Shown: positions 48,441 through 58,056 of the stretch, in pieces
Position numbering within the stretch: position 1 is the first letter of the stretch
Layout of the letters: every line of letters begins with the position of its first letter
NCBI RefSeq assembly: GCF_010993965.1
Contig: NZ_WIXM01000007.1
Span: 107,323 to 171,322 of the forward strand
Length of the DNA: 64,000 nucleotides
Direction of reading: 5' to 3'
Source of the DNA: Gracilibacillus sp. YIM 98692
GTDB lineage: Bacteria; Bacillota; Bacilli; Bacillales; Amphibacillaceae
Position numbers and translations under genes: made by a program
Notes under the pieces: generated by a model
What the model was told of the DNA's origin: nothing
Seen by the model: only the letters and a program-made list of their open reading frames with translations
Database searches by the model: none

Positions 48441-49625
48441 ATGAAAAAAGAATGTGTCACAATGCTCCTTGCTGGAGGGGTAGGAAAACGATTAGGACAA
48501 TTAACTAAAAATCTTGCAAAACCCGCTGTCCCTTTTGGAGGGAGATACCGCATTATTGATTTTACTCTTAGTAATTGCATAAATTCTAGAATGCACACTG
48601 TTGGAGTGCTTACACAGTATTCTCCTTTTGAGCTTCATAAACATATAGGCATAGGTAAACCTTGGGATTTAGACCGAATGGAAGATGGATTGACTGTTTT
48701 ATCTCCTTATATGAATAGTGAAGGTGGTAATTGGTATTTAGGAACAGCTGATGCCATCACCAAAAATATAAATTTTATAGAACGCTACGATCCTAAATAT
48801 GTTATGGTTCTCTCCGGCGACCATATTTATCATATGAATTACGAAAAAATTTTACAACAGCATAAAGAAACAAACGCTGATGCAACCATTTCTGCCATTC
48901 AAGTACCGTGGAAAGAAACTTCTCGATTCGGGATACTGAACACTACCGAAAGCATGCGCATTTACGAATTTGAGGAAAAACCTAAACATGCTAAAAACAA
49001 TTTGGCGTCCATGGGCATTTATATCTTTAATTGGTCTATATTAAAACGTTACTTAGAAAAAGACGCCATGCTCTTAGATTCTGATCATGATTTCGGAAAA
49101 GATGTTCTTCCAGCAATGCTTGCAGATGGTATGAATCTTTATGCTTATAAGTTTGAAGGTTATTGGAAAGATGTTGGAACAATAGGAAGTTACTGGGAAG
49201 CGCATATGGATTTACTTGAAGAAAACATTCCCCTCTCCATGAGCGATAATGAATGGTTGACTTACTCTCACGATTCAAACTTCGGACCACAACTTATCAC
49301 AGAAAACGGAAAAGCTACTGACTCCTTGATAAATAATGGCTGTATTGTATCTGGAAAAATAGATCATTCTGTTTTATTTGAAAATGTGCATATTGATAAA
49401 GCATCATCAATTAAGCAATCTATCTTGTTCCCTGGTGTTAGAGTTGGCTCTAATGTAGTACTGGATCGAGTTATTGTAAAAGAAAACGTCACCATTCCTG
49501 ATCATACAGTGCTTGTAGCTAGTCCTAACGAAGAACCAATTGTTGTGTCTGAGGAATATGTGAAAGAAAAACTACAACCGATGGAAGAATCACCACTGTT
49601 AAAACGCATGACATCTAACTTTTAA
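48441..49625 (+). CDS. glgC: Glucose-1-phosphate adenylyltransferase GlgC
   Basis: The 394-aa nucleotidyltransferase has the intact catalytic loop [14 protein letters not shown] and [31 protein letters not shown] and FEEKPK. The C-terminus is a left-handed beta helix ([31 protein letters not shown]). It makes ADP-glucose, the committed step, and in Bacillus works with GlgD. It starts 26 bp after glgB. Confidence 0.97.
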   Translation: MKKECVTMLLAGGVGKRLGQLTKNLAKPAVPFGGRYRIIDFTLSNCINSRMHTVGVLTQYSPFELHKHIGIGKPWDLDRMEDGLTVLSPYMNSEGGNWYLGTADAITKNINFIERYDPKYVMVLSGDHIYHMNYEKILQQHKETNADATISAIQVPWKETSRFGILNTTESMRIYEFEEKPKHAKNNLASMGIYIFNWSILKRYLEKDAMLLDSDHDFGKDVLPAMLADGMNLYAYKFEGYWKDVGTIGSYWEAHMDLLEENIPLSMSDNEWLTYSHDSNFGPQLITENGKATDSLINNGCIVSGKIDHSVLFENVHIDKASSIKQSILFPGVRVGSNVVLDRVIVKENVTIPDHTVLVASPNEEPIVVSEEYVKEKLQPMEESPLLKRMTSNF

Positions 49626-49680
49626 TCATACACTTCCTATTATCGCATAATAGAAATGAAAAAGGAGAGACAAATCTTAT

Positions 49681-50784
49681 ATGGAATCATTAATGGGATT
49701 AATTAATTTAGAGCATGAGCATGATTTTTTAAACGAACTGACACAAACACGTTGTCCAGCAGCAGTTCCTTTTGCTGGTCGTTACCGAATGATAGATTTC
49801 ACCCTATCTAACATGACAAAATCCAACATCAATGAAATAGCGGTTTTTACAAAACATAAATATCGTTCCTTAATGCACCATCTCGGTTCAGGAGTAGATT
49901 GGGAATTAAATAAAAGACATGGCGGTCTCTATATTTTGCCCCCTCAAGAAAACAATCAGTCTGATATGTCAAAAGGAGACCTAAAACACTTCTGCAACAA
50001 CTGGGATTACTTCGAAAGAAATAAGTCAGATCATGTGTTAATTAGTGGTACTTCATTTATATCGAATATGAATTACCAAGAGCTTTTCCAACATCACCTT
50101 GACACCAATGCCGATGTCACACTGCTAACCACCACATATAATTTATCAACAGAACATGAGCATTGTTTAAAAGTTGACACAGCAACAAACGGAACTGTAA
50201 CTGCGATAACAAGTGATAAAAACAATCCTCATGTTTTCTCGGGAATTTATATCATCAAAAAATCATTGTTAGCTGAATTAGTAGAAAAATGTATTGCTAC
50301 TTATAAAGAGCATTTTTTCATAGATGGCATTATAGCGAACCTACACAGATTAAACATTCAATCTTATCAATATAATGGCTATAGCTTTATGATTCATTCT
50401 GTGGACAGTTATTATAAAAATAGTTTAGCACTACTAGAAATGAATAACTACAAACAACTTTTCCCGGTTGGAGAAAAAATTTACACCAAAATCAGCAATC
50501 ATGCTCCAGCAAAATATAACACAACTTCCAATGTTTCCAAGTCATTTATCGCAACAGGAGGTGTTATTGACGGAGCAGTGAAAAACAGCTTATTATTCCG
50601 AGGTGTGAAAGTACAAAAAGGGGCTGTAGTAAAAAATGCCATTATTTTAGATGATTGTACCATCGAAGAAAATGCTCATGTAGAGAATATCATCATTGAT
50701 AAAGAGGTAACGGTTTCCAAAAATCAATTCTTAAAAGGTTCAGAAAAGCAGCCATTTATTGTTGCTAAGCAAAAAACAGTATAA
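49681..50784 (+). CDS. glgD: GlgD, non-canonical subunit of ADP-glucose pyrophosphorylase
   Basis: The 367-aa protein is homologous to GlgC but lacks its GGxGxRL loop; the N-terminus reads MGLINLEHEHDFLNELT before PAAVPFAGRYRMIDFTLSNM. The C-terminal beta helix is kept (AVKNSLLFRGVKVQKGAVVKNAIILDD). Known GlgD proteins are poorly active alone and raise GlgC activity. The gene lies 55 bp after glgC. Confidence 0.95.
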   Translation: MESLMGLINLEHEHDFLNELTQTRCPAAVPFAGRYRMIDFTLSNMTKSNINEIAVFTKHKYRSLMHHLGSGVDWELNKRHGGLYILPPQENNQSDMSKGDLKHFCNNWDYFERNKSDHVLISGTSFISNMNYQELFQHHLDTNADVTLLTTTYNLSTEHEHCLKVDTATNGTVTAITSDKNNPHVFSGIYIIKKSLLAELVEKCIATYKEHFFIDGIIANLHRLNIQSYQYNGYSFMIHSVDSYYKNSLALLEMNNYKQLFPVGEKIYTKISNHAPAKYNTTSNVSKSFIATGGVIDGAVKNSLLFRGVKVQKGAVVKNAIILDDCTIEENAHVENIIIDKEVTVSKNQFLKGSEKQPFIVAKQKTV

Positions 50785-50799
50785 GGAGTGACCAAACAA

Positions 50800-52236
50800 A
50801 TGAAAAAAAATATTTTATTTGTTGCCTCTGAATGTTCACCATTCATCAAAACAGGTGGATTAGCAGATGTTGTCGGTTCATTGCCCCAAGCACTGAAGAA
50901 AAACGGAAAGGGAGATATCAGAGTATGTCTCCCTCTCTATCAAGACATTCCGAAAACGTGGAGAAATCAAATGGAAGTAGTGACGACACTTGATGTTGAA
51001 GTTGGATGGCGTACTCATCAAGCAACATTCTACCAATTATCCTATAAAGGATTGACTTATTACTTTGTTGCTAATGATTATTATTTCTCAAGAAATGGCA
51101 TTTATGGCTATGAAGATGATGGGGAACGTTTCCTCTTCTTTAGCCAAGCAGTTATAGAAGCATTATTTTTGATTGATTTTAAGCCAGACATTTTGCATGC
51201 ACATGATTGGCAAGCAGGTTTAGCAGTTGCTCTTGCAAAGATCTATCAACCTGTTCAAGATATGAAGACTATTTTCACCATCCACAACCTAAAATATCAA
51301 GGAATTATGCAAAAAGATGCATTTGAAGATTTATTTAATATTCCACCGGATCATATAGCTGGTTTAGAATGGCATGGACTTCTAAATTCTCTAAAGGCAG
51401 CTCTTTTCCATGCAGATAAAATTACAACGGTAAGTCCCACTTATGCCGATGAAATCAAAACACCATATTACGGAGAAGGTTTACATCCTTTTCTATCCGA
51501 AAGATCCGATGATCTCGTTGGTATATTAAATGGTTTAGATATGGAAGCCTACAACCCAAAAACAGATCCTAATCTTTTCACCAATTATTCTTATTCGAGA
51601 AAAAAGAAACAGGAAAATAAGTTACAGTTACAAGAGCAATTCGGGCTAACCATTGACCAAGACATACCATTATATGTCATCGTTACTAGACTTGTGGAGC
51701 AAAAAGGACTTCACCTTATTCAAGCAATTCTAGATGAATTTCTGCAGGAAAATGTACAGTTCATTTTGTTAGGTACAGGTGATTATGAATTTGAACATTT
51801 CTTTTACCATGCAGCAGAGCGCCATAGTGAAAAGATGGCAGCCTACTTGAGTTTCGATGAAGCACTCGCTAGACAACTGTATGCTGCAAGTGATTTCTTT
51901 TTGATGCCATCATTATTTGAACCATGTGGATTAGCACAACTTATTGCTCTTCAATACAAATCTGTTCCGGTTGTACGAGAAACAGGAGGTTTAAAAGATA
52001 CCGTTACACCATTTGATGAATATAACGATACAGGGAATGGCTTTAGTTTTACAAATTATAATGCACATGATTTGTTAAACGTACTGCGGTATTCGCTATC
52101 CATCTATAACGACAAAAACAAATGGACGACTTTATTCAAGAACATAAAAAAATCAAATTTCAGCTGGAAAGATTCAGCCAAAGCATATGATAGTCTTTAC
52201 TCCTCCCTTCTAACATCGGAAATGCAACATGCTTAA
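50800..52236 (+). CDS. glgA: Glycogen synthase GlgA (GT5)
   Basis: The 478-aa GT-B enzyme has the ADP-glucose motif KTGGLADVVGSLPQAL, ILHAHDWQAGLA, and the C-terminal FFLMPSLFEPCGLAQLIALQYKSVPVVRETGGLKDTV with the catalytic Glu-x7-Glu-like segment. It extends alpha-1,4 chains. I start at ATG 50800 (MKKNILFVASECSPFIK); the GTG at 50788 overlaps the AAGGAG site. Confidence 0.97.
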   Translation: MKKNILFVASECSPFIKTGGLADVVGSLPQALKKNGKGDIRVCLPLYQDIPKTWRNQMEVVTTLDVEVGWRTHQATFYQLSYKGLTYYFVANDYYFSRNGIYGYEDDGERFLFFSQAVIEALFLIDFKPDILHAHDWQAGLAVALAKIYQPVQDMKTIFTIHNLKYQGIMQKDAFEDLFNIPPDHIAGLEWHGLLNSLKAALFHADKITTVSPTYADEIKTPYYGEGLHPFLSERSDDLVGILNGLDMEAYNPKTDPNLFTNYSYSRKKKQENKLQLQEQFGLTIDQDIPLYVIVTRLVEQKGLHLIQAILDEFLQENVQFILLGTGDYEFEHFFYHAAERHSEKMAAYLSFDEALARQLYAASDFFLMPSLFEPCGLAQLIALQYKSVPVVRETGGLKDTVTPFDEYNDTGNGFSFTNYNAHDLLNVLRYSLSIYNDKNKWTTLFKNIKKSNFSWKDSAKAYDSLYSSLLTSEMQHA

Positions 52237-52299
52237 TATAAGCATGTTTAAAAGATGAAAGCTATGGTGAAAATCTTACTGGAGAGGAGTAAATGAAAC

Positions 52300-54714
52300 A
52301 TGACTAATTGGACCGTAGAGGAGTTTATGGAAGATATTCGTAAAGAAACGGAAACCCAATTCCAAAAAGAGGTATCAGAAGCCAGTCATCAAGAAATTTA
52401 TTTTGCAATTAGTGCCATAGTGAATCATCAGATTGATAAAGATTGGGAAAAAACTAATAAATTGTACAAAAACAAAAAACCAAAGCAAGTATATTATTTA
52501 TCAATGGAATTTTTAATCGGCGGCTTATTAAAAAGCAACTTACTTCACCATCAGATGCTGGATGTTTGTAATACAGCACTGGAGAAGTTAGGGCTTGAAC
52601 CAGAAGAGATTTATAAACAAGAACATGATCCAGGACTAGGAAATGGCGGATTAGGGAGATTAGCTGCATGCTTCCTAGACTCCATGGCATCTATGCGTTA
52701 TCCTGGTCATGGTTTTGGTATTCGTTACCGTTATGGATTATTTGAGCAACGAATTATTAATGGCTATCAAACAGAATTACCTGATTACTGGCTTGATAAT
52801 GAGTATCCATGGGAAAGAAGGAAACCAGAAGAAGCTATTGAGATCATATTTGGCGGCACTGTGCATATGCATAAAAAATATGATGGCTCCTTAGAATTCA
52901 ATTATGAGAATACAGATAAAGTACTTGCCGTTCCCTATGATATTCCTATAGTTGGATATCAAAATCAAATAGTAAATACACTAAGATTATGGAGTGCGGA
53001 ACACACTTCTGCAGAAAGTCCACTTGAATTTAAAGATTATTATCATGAGATAGACCATCAACATACAATTGAACAAATATCCGGCTTCTTATATCCTGAT
53101 GACTCTAGTCACGAGGGAAAACATTTACGTATTAAACAGCAATATTTTCTTGTTGCTGCAAGTCTTAAACAAATTATTCGAGAGTTTAAAAACAATGGCA
53201 ACAATGATTTACAAAAACTGCATGAAAAAGTAGTCATCCAAATTAACGATACGCATCCCAGCCTTGCCATTCCAGAATTGATGCGGATTTTAATGGACGA
53301 AGAAGGATTTAGTTGGGATAATGCTTGGATGGTAACAACCAAAACCTTTGCTTATACTAATCATACCATCATGAGCGAAGCACTAGAAAAATGGCCAACT
53401 GACATGATCCAACATCTGCTGCCAAGACTATACATGATCATCAATGAAATCAATGAGCGTTTTTGCCAAGGAATATGGTTTGATCATCCAGAATTGCGTT
53501 TAGAGATCCCTAAAATGGCTATTATTGCCGATAATCAAGTACACATGGCTCGGCTAGCCATTGTTGGTAGTTTTAGTGTTAATGGTGTTGCAAAACTACA
53601 TACCGAAATTTTAAAGCAGCAAGAAATGAAAGAGTTTCACCAACTATACCCTGGTCGTTTTCAAAATAAGACCAACGGTATAACGCATCGGCGTTGGCTA
53701 TTAATGGTAAACCCACGATTATCTGACGTGATTTCTGAAACGATCAATGATAGATGGATTTATCGCCCTCGGGAGCTGACCCATTTATTAAGGCACATTC
53801 ATGATAAACCATTACTCACATCAATAGGCAAAATAAAACAGCAAAACAAACAGGAATTAGCTAACGTCATTTATCGAATGACAGGTATCAAAGTAGATGA
53901 GCAATCTATTTTTGATGTACAGATCAAACGGCTGCATGAATATAAACGTCAATTATTGAACGTTTTTCATATCATGTACTTATATAATGAGCTAAAAGAT
54001 AATCCAACATTGGATATTACTCCAAGGACATTTATTTTTGGTGCTAAAGCTGCACCTAGCTACTACTTTGCAAAGGAAGTTATAAAATTAATTAATACAA
54101 TGGCAGAGATTATTAATCATGACCCGACCATCCATGATAAATTAAAAGTTGTCTTTTTAGAAAACTATAATGTCAGCTTAGCTGAGAAAATCATTCCAGC
54201 AACAGACCTTAGTGAACAGATCTCCACTGCTAGTAAAGAAGCATCTGGGACAGGGAATATGAAAATGATGATGAATGGTGCTTTAACTATTGGAACATTA
54301 GATGGGGCCAATATTGAAATTAAAAACCTTGTAAATGAATCCAATATTTTCTTATTTGGCCTACGAGCTGAAGAAGTCTATCATTATTATCACAGCGGCG
54401 AATATCAAGCATATGAAGAGTATCAAACAGATGAAAGAATTACTCAAATTATGAATCAATTAAGAGATGGTCTATACGGGTATTATGAATTTAAAGATAT
54501 ATATTATCACTTATTGTCAACAAATGATTCTTACTTTGTCATGAAGGATTTTGCTGACTATGTAGAGACCCAGCAATGTGTTGATCAAGTATATCGTAAC
54601 AAAGATGAATGGCTGTCTAAAAGCCTAATTAATATTGCACATTCTGGAAAATTTTCGAGTGATCGGACTATAAAAGAATATGCCTCATCTATTTGGAAAA
54701 TTGACAATATATAG
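52300..54714 (+). CDS. glgP: Glycogen phosphorylase GlgP (GT35)
   Basis: The 804-aa enzyme has GNGGLGRLAACFLDSMASM, the DTHPSLAIPELMRIL segment and the PLP lysine in EASGTGNMKMMMNGALTIGTLDGANIE. It releases glucose-1-phosphate from glycogen. It is the last gene of the operon, 63 bp after glgA, and a terminator follows at 54774. Confidence 0.97.
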   Translation: MTNWTVEEFMEDIRKETETQFQKEVSEASHQEIYFAISAIVNHQIDKDWEKTNKLYKNKKPKQVYYLSMEFLIGGLLKSNLLHHQMLDVCNTALEKLGLEPEEIYKQEHDPGLGNGGLGRLAACFLDSMASMRYPGHGFGIRYRYGLFEQRIINGYQTELPDYWLDNEYPWERRKPEEAIEIIFGGTVHMHKKYDGSLEFNYENTDKVLAVPYDIPIVGYQNQIVNTLRLWSAEHTSAESPLEFKDYYHEIDHQHTIEQISGFLYPDDSSHEGKHLRIKQQYFLVAASLKQIIREFKNNGNNDLQKLHEKVVIQINDTHPSLAIPELMRILMDEEGFSWDNAWMVTTKTFAYTNHTIMSEALEKWPTDMIQHLLPRLYMIINEINERFCQGIWFDHPELRLEIPKMAIIADNQVHMARLAIVGSFSVNGVAKLHTEILKQQEMKEFHQLYPGRFQNKTNGITHRRWLLMVNPRLSDVISETINDRWIYRPRELTHLLRHIHDKPLLTSIGKIKQQNKQELANVIYRMTGIKVDEQSIFDVQIKRLHEYKRQLLNVFHIMYLYNELKDNPTLDITPRTFIFGAKAAPSYYFAKEVIKLINTMAEIINHDPTIHDKLKVVFLENYNVSLAEKIIPATDLSEQISTASKEASGTGNMKMMMNGALTIGTLDGANIEIKNLVNESNIFLFGLRAEEVYHYYHSGEYQAYEEYQTDERITQIMNQLRDGLYGYYEFKDIYYHLLSTNDSYFVMKDFADYVETQQCVDQVYRNKDEWLSKSLINIAHSGKFSSDRTIKEYASSIWKIDNI

Positions 54715-54773
54715 AAAAAACAGGAAATATCAACATTAAAGTTAGTTTATAAAAATATTTATGAATTTAAAAG

Positions 54774-54808
54774 AACAGCTACCCAATCAAAGTAGCTGTT
54801 TTATTTTA
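54774..54808 (+). terminator. Terminator after the glg operon
   Basis: AACAGCTAC and GTAGCTGTT form a 9-bp stem followed by TTATTTTA, 60 bases past the glgP stop. Confidence 0.75.
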
Positions 54809-54810
54809 AT

Positions 54811-55011
54811 TTATACCAATTCAATAATATGGAGCCCCTTAATTATAGCACTTTCTAAAATACTTCCTTTTTCCTGCCTGTGAATATCCCGCTCCCTCTG
54901 TTTCTTTTTCAACTTGTAATTTCTGTATGTTGGAATATCTTCAGGTATAACGAATTTGGAATGATGCGGATGTGATACGAAAGGGTATTGGTCATCGAGT
55001 AGCTGGGCAGG
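54811..55011 (-). pseudogene. Possible C-terminal gene remnant without start codon
   Basis: An open frame of 66 codons has no ATG or GTG (only a TTG inside) and ends at 54811. Its text looks coding: FVSHPHHSKFVIPEDIPTYR, then a basic stretch KLKKKQRERDIHRQEKG and a hydrophobic end. A stop directly precedes it. It may be the tail of a deleted gene. The plus strand here has a shorter competing frame ending in GIGHRVAGQAKNKLFK, so one of the two must be chance. No family recognised. Confidence 0.3.
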
Positions 55012-55042
55012 CTAAAAATAAATTATTTAAGTAGGTGATATA

Positions 55043-55342
55043 ATGAAAATGAATGGCGACTTCGGTCACGATCTTGATAAGTTAGAAGGCGAAACACAAA
55101 CATACCATGATCCTTTTGCTCAAAATGTTGTGCAGTATACTGAAGAGCTTTATCAAAATATATCAGAAATATTTAATATCAAAACCCCAGAGGAAGCTCA
55201 AGCACGAATAAATCACGTTAAAGATGATGAGCGAGAAGTCATTTATGTGGATGGAAAGAAAGTTGCAGTTATTACTGATGAATTTTTTGAACAAAACGGT
55301 GATTATAAGCACATCACGATGGTAAACAGTATTTTTGATTAA
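55043..55342 (+). CDS. Orphan 99-aa acidic protein, unknown
   Basis: The protein is acidic (pairs of E/D throughout) with no membrane span or signal peptide. The N-terminal half looks helical (QNVVQYTEELYQNISEIFNI), and the C-terminal half has short strands (EREVIYVDGKKVAVITDEFF). RBS AGGTGATATA before ATG 55043 is modest. It stands alone on the plus strand between the glg operon and two tRNA genes facing the other way, a typical insertion spot. An antitoxin- or immunity-like role is possible from size and charge only; I do not recognise the family. Confidence 0.55.
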   Translation: MKMNGDFGHDLDKLEGETQTYHDPFAQNVVQYTEELYQNISEIFNIKTPEEAQARINHVKDDEREVIYVDGKKVAVITDEFFEQNGDYKHITMVNSIFD

Positions 55343-55443
55343 AACAAGTAGGAAGGAGTGATTAACTCCTCTCCTCCCCCTTCCTTAAGATACCAGGAAC
55401 AAAAGAGAAAACAGCTCAGATTTATGATATTAGTGATTTTCTC

Positions 55444-55490
55444 CCAAAAAAATAAGCTAAAATGTTTATATTCCAACATTTCAGCTTATT
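55444..55490 (-). terminator. Terminator of the tRNA-Gly/tRNA-Arg transcript
   Basis: AATAAGCT and AGCTTATT plus AAATGTT and AACATTT form a 15-bp stem with one mismatch. The minus strand continues with a run of T (TTTTTTTGGG). It is about 40 bases beyond the tRNA-Arg 3' end. Confidence 0.7.
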
Positions 55491-55528
55491 AAGATAGGTG
55501 ATGAAATCAACCTATATTATCTAAGAAA

Positions 55529-55602
55529 CGTCCCAGGCAGGATTCGAACCTGCGACCCACAGCTTAGAAGGCTGTTGCTCTATCCTGCTGAGCTACTGGG
55601 AC
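55529..55602 (-). tRNA. tRNA-Arg (anticodon UCU)
   Basis: The 74-nt cloverleaf has acceptor GTCCCAG/CTGGGAC, D-arm with TAGCTCAGCAGG, anticodon loop CTTCTAA (UCU, reads AGA) and T-arm with GGTTCGAATCC. CCA is not encoded. It is one base downstream of tRNA-Gly. Confidence 0.95.
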
Positions 55603-55603
55603 A

Positions 55604-55677
55604 TGGAGCGGGTGAAGGGAATCGAACCCTCGACATCAGCTTGGAAGGCTGAGGTTTTACCACTAAACTACACCCGC
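55604..55677 (-). tRNA. tRNA-Gly (anticodon UCC)
   Basis: The 74-nt gene, with encoded CCA, has acceptor GCGGGTG/CACCCGC, anticodon loop CTTCCAA (UCC, reads GGA) and T-arm GGTTCGATTCC. Its first 17 bases together with 23 bases of 5' flank are repeated at 55824-55863. Confidence 0.95.
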
Positions 55678-55700
55678 ATATGATTATGTATAAATATATT
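55661..55700. repeat. 40-bp direct repeat, copy 1 (5' end of tRNA-Gly and flank)
   Basis: Identical over 40 bp to 55824-55863. The copy spans 17 bases of the tRNA-Gly gene (55661-55677) and 23 bases upstream of it. The bases on both sides of the repeat differ between copies. Confidence 0.95.
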
Positions 55701-55823
55701 ATTTAGTTTGACGCATCATTTCATTATTATGGCCGTGGTTCCTGTCCCTGTATCTGCTAGCTTAATCTTAGAAGCTGTATTCTTCGGGACAACACGTAGC
55801 TGATTCGACGTTGCTTTGCTCGT

Positions 55824-55863
55824 CACTAAACTACACCCGCATATGATTATGTATAAATATATT
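55824..55863. repeat. 40-bp direct repeat, copy 2 (truncated tRNA-Gly)
   Basis: Second copy of the repeat, holding a useless 17-base 5' fragment of tRNA-Gly. The 123 bp between the copies (55701-55823) are not tRNA-like and carry, on the minus strand, an open frame reading TSKATSNQLRVVPKN and then ASKIKLADTGTGTTAIIMK. Confidence 0.95.
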
Positions 55864-55990
55864 GATTGATTAACAAAAATCAATTGGAAGAAATTGATAT
55901 GTTCTGTAGCGGACAACTACTATTATATTAACTTGATCAATTTTTGTCAACCGTGTACCTCAAATTTACTTAAAGAAAATCAGGGTAAAA

Positions 55991-56022
55991 ATAGAACAGG
56001 AAGGAATTCCTTCCTGTTCTAT
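55991..56022 (-). terminator. Terminator after ysnB
   Basis: A perfect 32-bp palindrome centred on GAATTC contains the ysnB stop codon and is followed by TTTTTA on the minus strand. Confidence 0.8.
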
Positions 56023-56543
56023 AATGCTAAAGATGTAAGATAAGAAAGCTTATCAATAGCTTGTCCATCCTTCGTAAAGTAACGCAAGGAAACTTCCTTC
56101 AAATCATCTGTAGCTGTCAATATGGCGTAAGAACCCGGATAACTTGAACGTGGCAACCGAATACTGCCAGGGTTAATAAATAACTGATCCCCTTGCTTTT
56201 CAACTCCAGCAACATGAGAATGACCAAAACAGATAACATTCGCTCCAAGCTCCTCTGCGCGATAAGATAAAGGCATTAAGGTGGATTTTACTTGGAATAG
56301 ATGGCCATGTGTCACAAAAAAGTGTAAGTTTCCTACTTCCACATCAATTTCTTCAGGAAAACGACTATCCAGGTCCATATTCCCTTGTACGGTGTGGAAG
56401 CCTTCTAGTATGTCTGAGTCATATGCTAATTCTGAGTCACCACAATGAATCATCGCATCTACTTCTTCTTGATGCCTTTGTTTTATATCTTCCACTTCCT
56501 GTTCCCAACCATGACTATCACTTAAGATAAGTACTTTAGGCAT
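56019..56543 (-). CDS. ysnB: Metallophosphoesterase YsnB (YfcE/MJ0936 family)
   Basis: The 174-aa phosphodiesterase has the metal-site motifs LSDSHG, HCGDSE, GNMD, THGH and GHSHV in order. The natural substrate is uncertain in the family. It is the last gene of rph-rdgB-ysnB, as in B. subtilis. Confidence 0.92.
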   Translation of the reverse strand: MPKVLILSDSHGWEQEVEDIKQRHQEEVDAMIHCGDSELAYDSDILEGFHTVQGNMDLDSRFPEEIDVEVGNLHFFVTHGHLFQVKSTLMPLSYRAEELGANVICFGHSHVAGVEKQGDQLFINPGSIRLPRSSYPGSYAILTATDDLKEVSLRYFTKDGQAIDKLSYLTSLAL

Positions 56544-56570
56544 TCCTTCATCCCCTTGATTTTTATATTT

Positions 56571-57164
56571 CTAATATTGCTTTACCCAATTCTCTATTTG
56601 ATCTAACGCTTTTTTTCGATGACTAATTTGATTTTTTTGAATTGGAGATAGTTCCGCCATTGTTTTGTCATAGCCTTCTGGATAAAAAATCGGATCATAA
56701 CCGAATCCGTATGAGCCTTTTGCTTCAAAACCTATATAGCCTTCGCACTCTCCACGCTTATAGATTGTTTCTTTATTCGGTTGAGCAATAGCTAAAACAC
56801 AAACAAACCTTGCCGTTCGTTCCTTTTCTGGTACCTCTTTTAGTTCATGTAGAACTTTCACTAAATTGGCTTGATCATCCTTTTGTTCTCCAGCATACCT
56901 GGCAGAATATACTCCTGGCGCGCCGTCCAATGCATCTACTTCAATTCCAGAATCGTCAGCTATTACAGGTATTTGAAATTTATCACAAATGGTTTCTGCT
57001 TTTATGGCTGCATTTTCTTCGAAAGTTGTTCCAGTTTCTTCAATTTCCCCAATCGGCTGATCTAAATCAAGTAAAGACTTAACTTCTACTTGATAAGGCT
57101 CAAATAGTTTTTTAAAATCTTTCATCTTCCCTTGATTTTTCGTTGCAATAATTAAAGATTTCAT
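56571..57164 (-). CDS. rdgB: XTP/dITP diphosphatase (Ham1/RdgB family, YsnA)
   Basis: The 197-aa enzyme removes non-canonical purine triphosphates. Markers are IIATKNQGKMKDF at the start, DDSGIEVDALDGAPGVYSARYAG, and GFGYDPIFYP. ATG 57164 follows GGAGG; an upstream frame from 57182 lacks a site. It lies 21 bp after rph. Confidence 0.96.
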   Translation of the reverse strand: MKSLIIATKNQGKMKDFKKLFEPYQVEVKSLLDLDQPIGEIEETGTTFEENAAIKAETICDKFQIPVIADDSGIEVDALDGAPGVYSARYAGEQKDDQANLVKVLHELKEVPEKERTARFVCVLAIAQPNKETIYKRGECEGYIGFEAKGSYGFGYDPIFYPEGYDKTMAELSPIQKNQISHRKKALDQIENWVKQY

Positions 57165-57185
57165 AATATCCTCCAGCTTCACTTA

Positions 57186-57926
57186 CTACAAATTTATCTT
57201 CTCATGATACGATTTAATGGCTTCTTTTTGAATAGCAAAGATCTCATTCATGCCACTTTCAGCAAGCTCAAGCATTTTCGATAATTGTTTGTGAGAAAAA
57301 GTTGCTTCTTCTCCTGTTCCTTGAAGTTCCACAAATTCCCCTTTACCAGTCATCACAACATTCATATCCACTTTCGCAACTGAGTCTTCTGAATATTCAA
57401 GGTCTAAAACCTCTGTACCATCTGGTAATACCCCTACTGAAATGGCTGCAAGGTAGTCTGTTATCGGAATACTATGTAATACTTCACGATCCACAAGCTT
57501 TCCTAATGCTAATACCATAGCAACAAAAGCACCCGTAATTGATGCTGTTCTCGTACCACCATCAGCTTGAATCACGTCACAATCCACCCAAATCGTTCTC
57601 TCTCCAATGGCATCTAAGTCAACCACTGCACGTAGAGATCTACCAATTAAACGTTGAATCTCCATCGTTCTTCCAGATACTTTTCCTTTAGAGGATTCTC
57701 TGATATTTCGGGTTTCTGTCGCACGTGGTAACATCGCATATTCTGCTGTAATCCACCCTTTACCTGAACCTCTCATAAACGGAGGGACACGGTCTTCTAT
57801 GCTTGCATTACATATAACTTTGGTGTCACCTACTGTTATTAATACCGAGCCTTCCGGATGTTTGGTAAAATTAGTATCCATTTGAATTGGTCTTAATTGA
57901 TTATTTTCTCTCCCTGTTTCTCGCAT
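57186..57926 (-). CDS. rph: Ribonuclease PH
   Basis: The 246-aa phosphorolytic exonuclease trims tRNA 3' ends. Markers are [53 protein letters not shown] and the phosphate-site residues therein. ATG 57926 is seven bases after AGGAGG; a TTG just before it is also in frame. Confidence 0.97.
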   Translation of the reverse strand: MRETGRENNQLRPIQMDTNFTKHPEGSVLITVGDTKVICNASIEDRVPPFMRGSGKGWITAEYAMLPRATETRNIRESSKGKVSGRTMEIQRLIGRSLRAVVDLDAIGERTIWVDCDVIQADGGTRTASITGAFVAMVLALGKLVDREVLHSIPITDYLAAISVGVLPDGTEVLDLEYSEDSVAKVDMNVVMTGKGEFVELQGTGEEATFSHKQLSKMLELAESGMNEIFAIQKEAIKSYHEKINL

Positions 57927-58024
57927 CAATCTTCCTCCTCACATTCTTATATATCGTAACATATTTTCTCAATATAATTGAACTTTCATACATTATCATT
58001 TTTTATATTATTAACAAGGAAAAA

Positions 58025-58050
58025 ACACCCCATACACAAGTATAGGGTGT
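58025..58050 (-). terminator. Terminator after gerM
   Basis: ACACCC/GGGTGT and ATAC/GTAT with one bulged base form the stem, followed by a T-run on the minus strand. It suggests that rph has its own promoter. Confidence 0.65.
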
Positions 58051-58056
58051 GGAAAT

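Noticed and set aside
54970..55032. Plus-strand frame ending GIGHRVAGQAKNKLFK as a toxin tail
   Set aside because: Very short, begins right after a stop, and competes with the longer minus-strand frame; not enough to call.
55716..55916. 66-codon minus-strand gene
   Set aside because: The frame crosses the duplicated tRNA-Gly piece and has no RBS; only its last 35 codons look coding, so it is treated as a remnant fused to noise.
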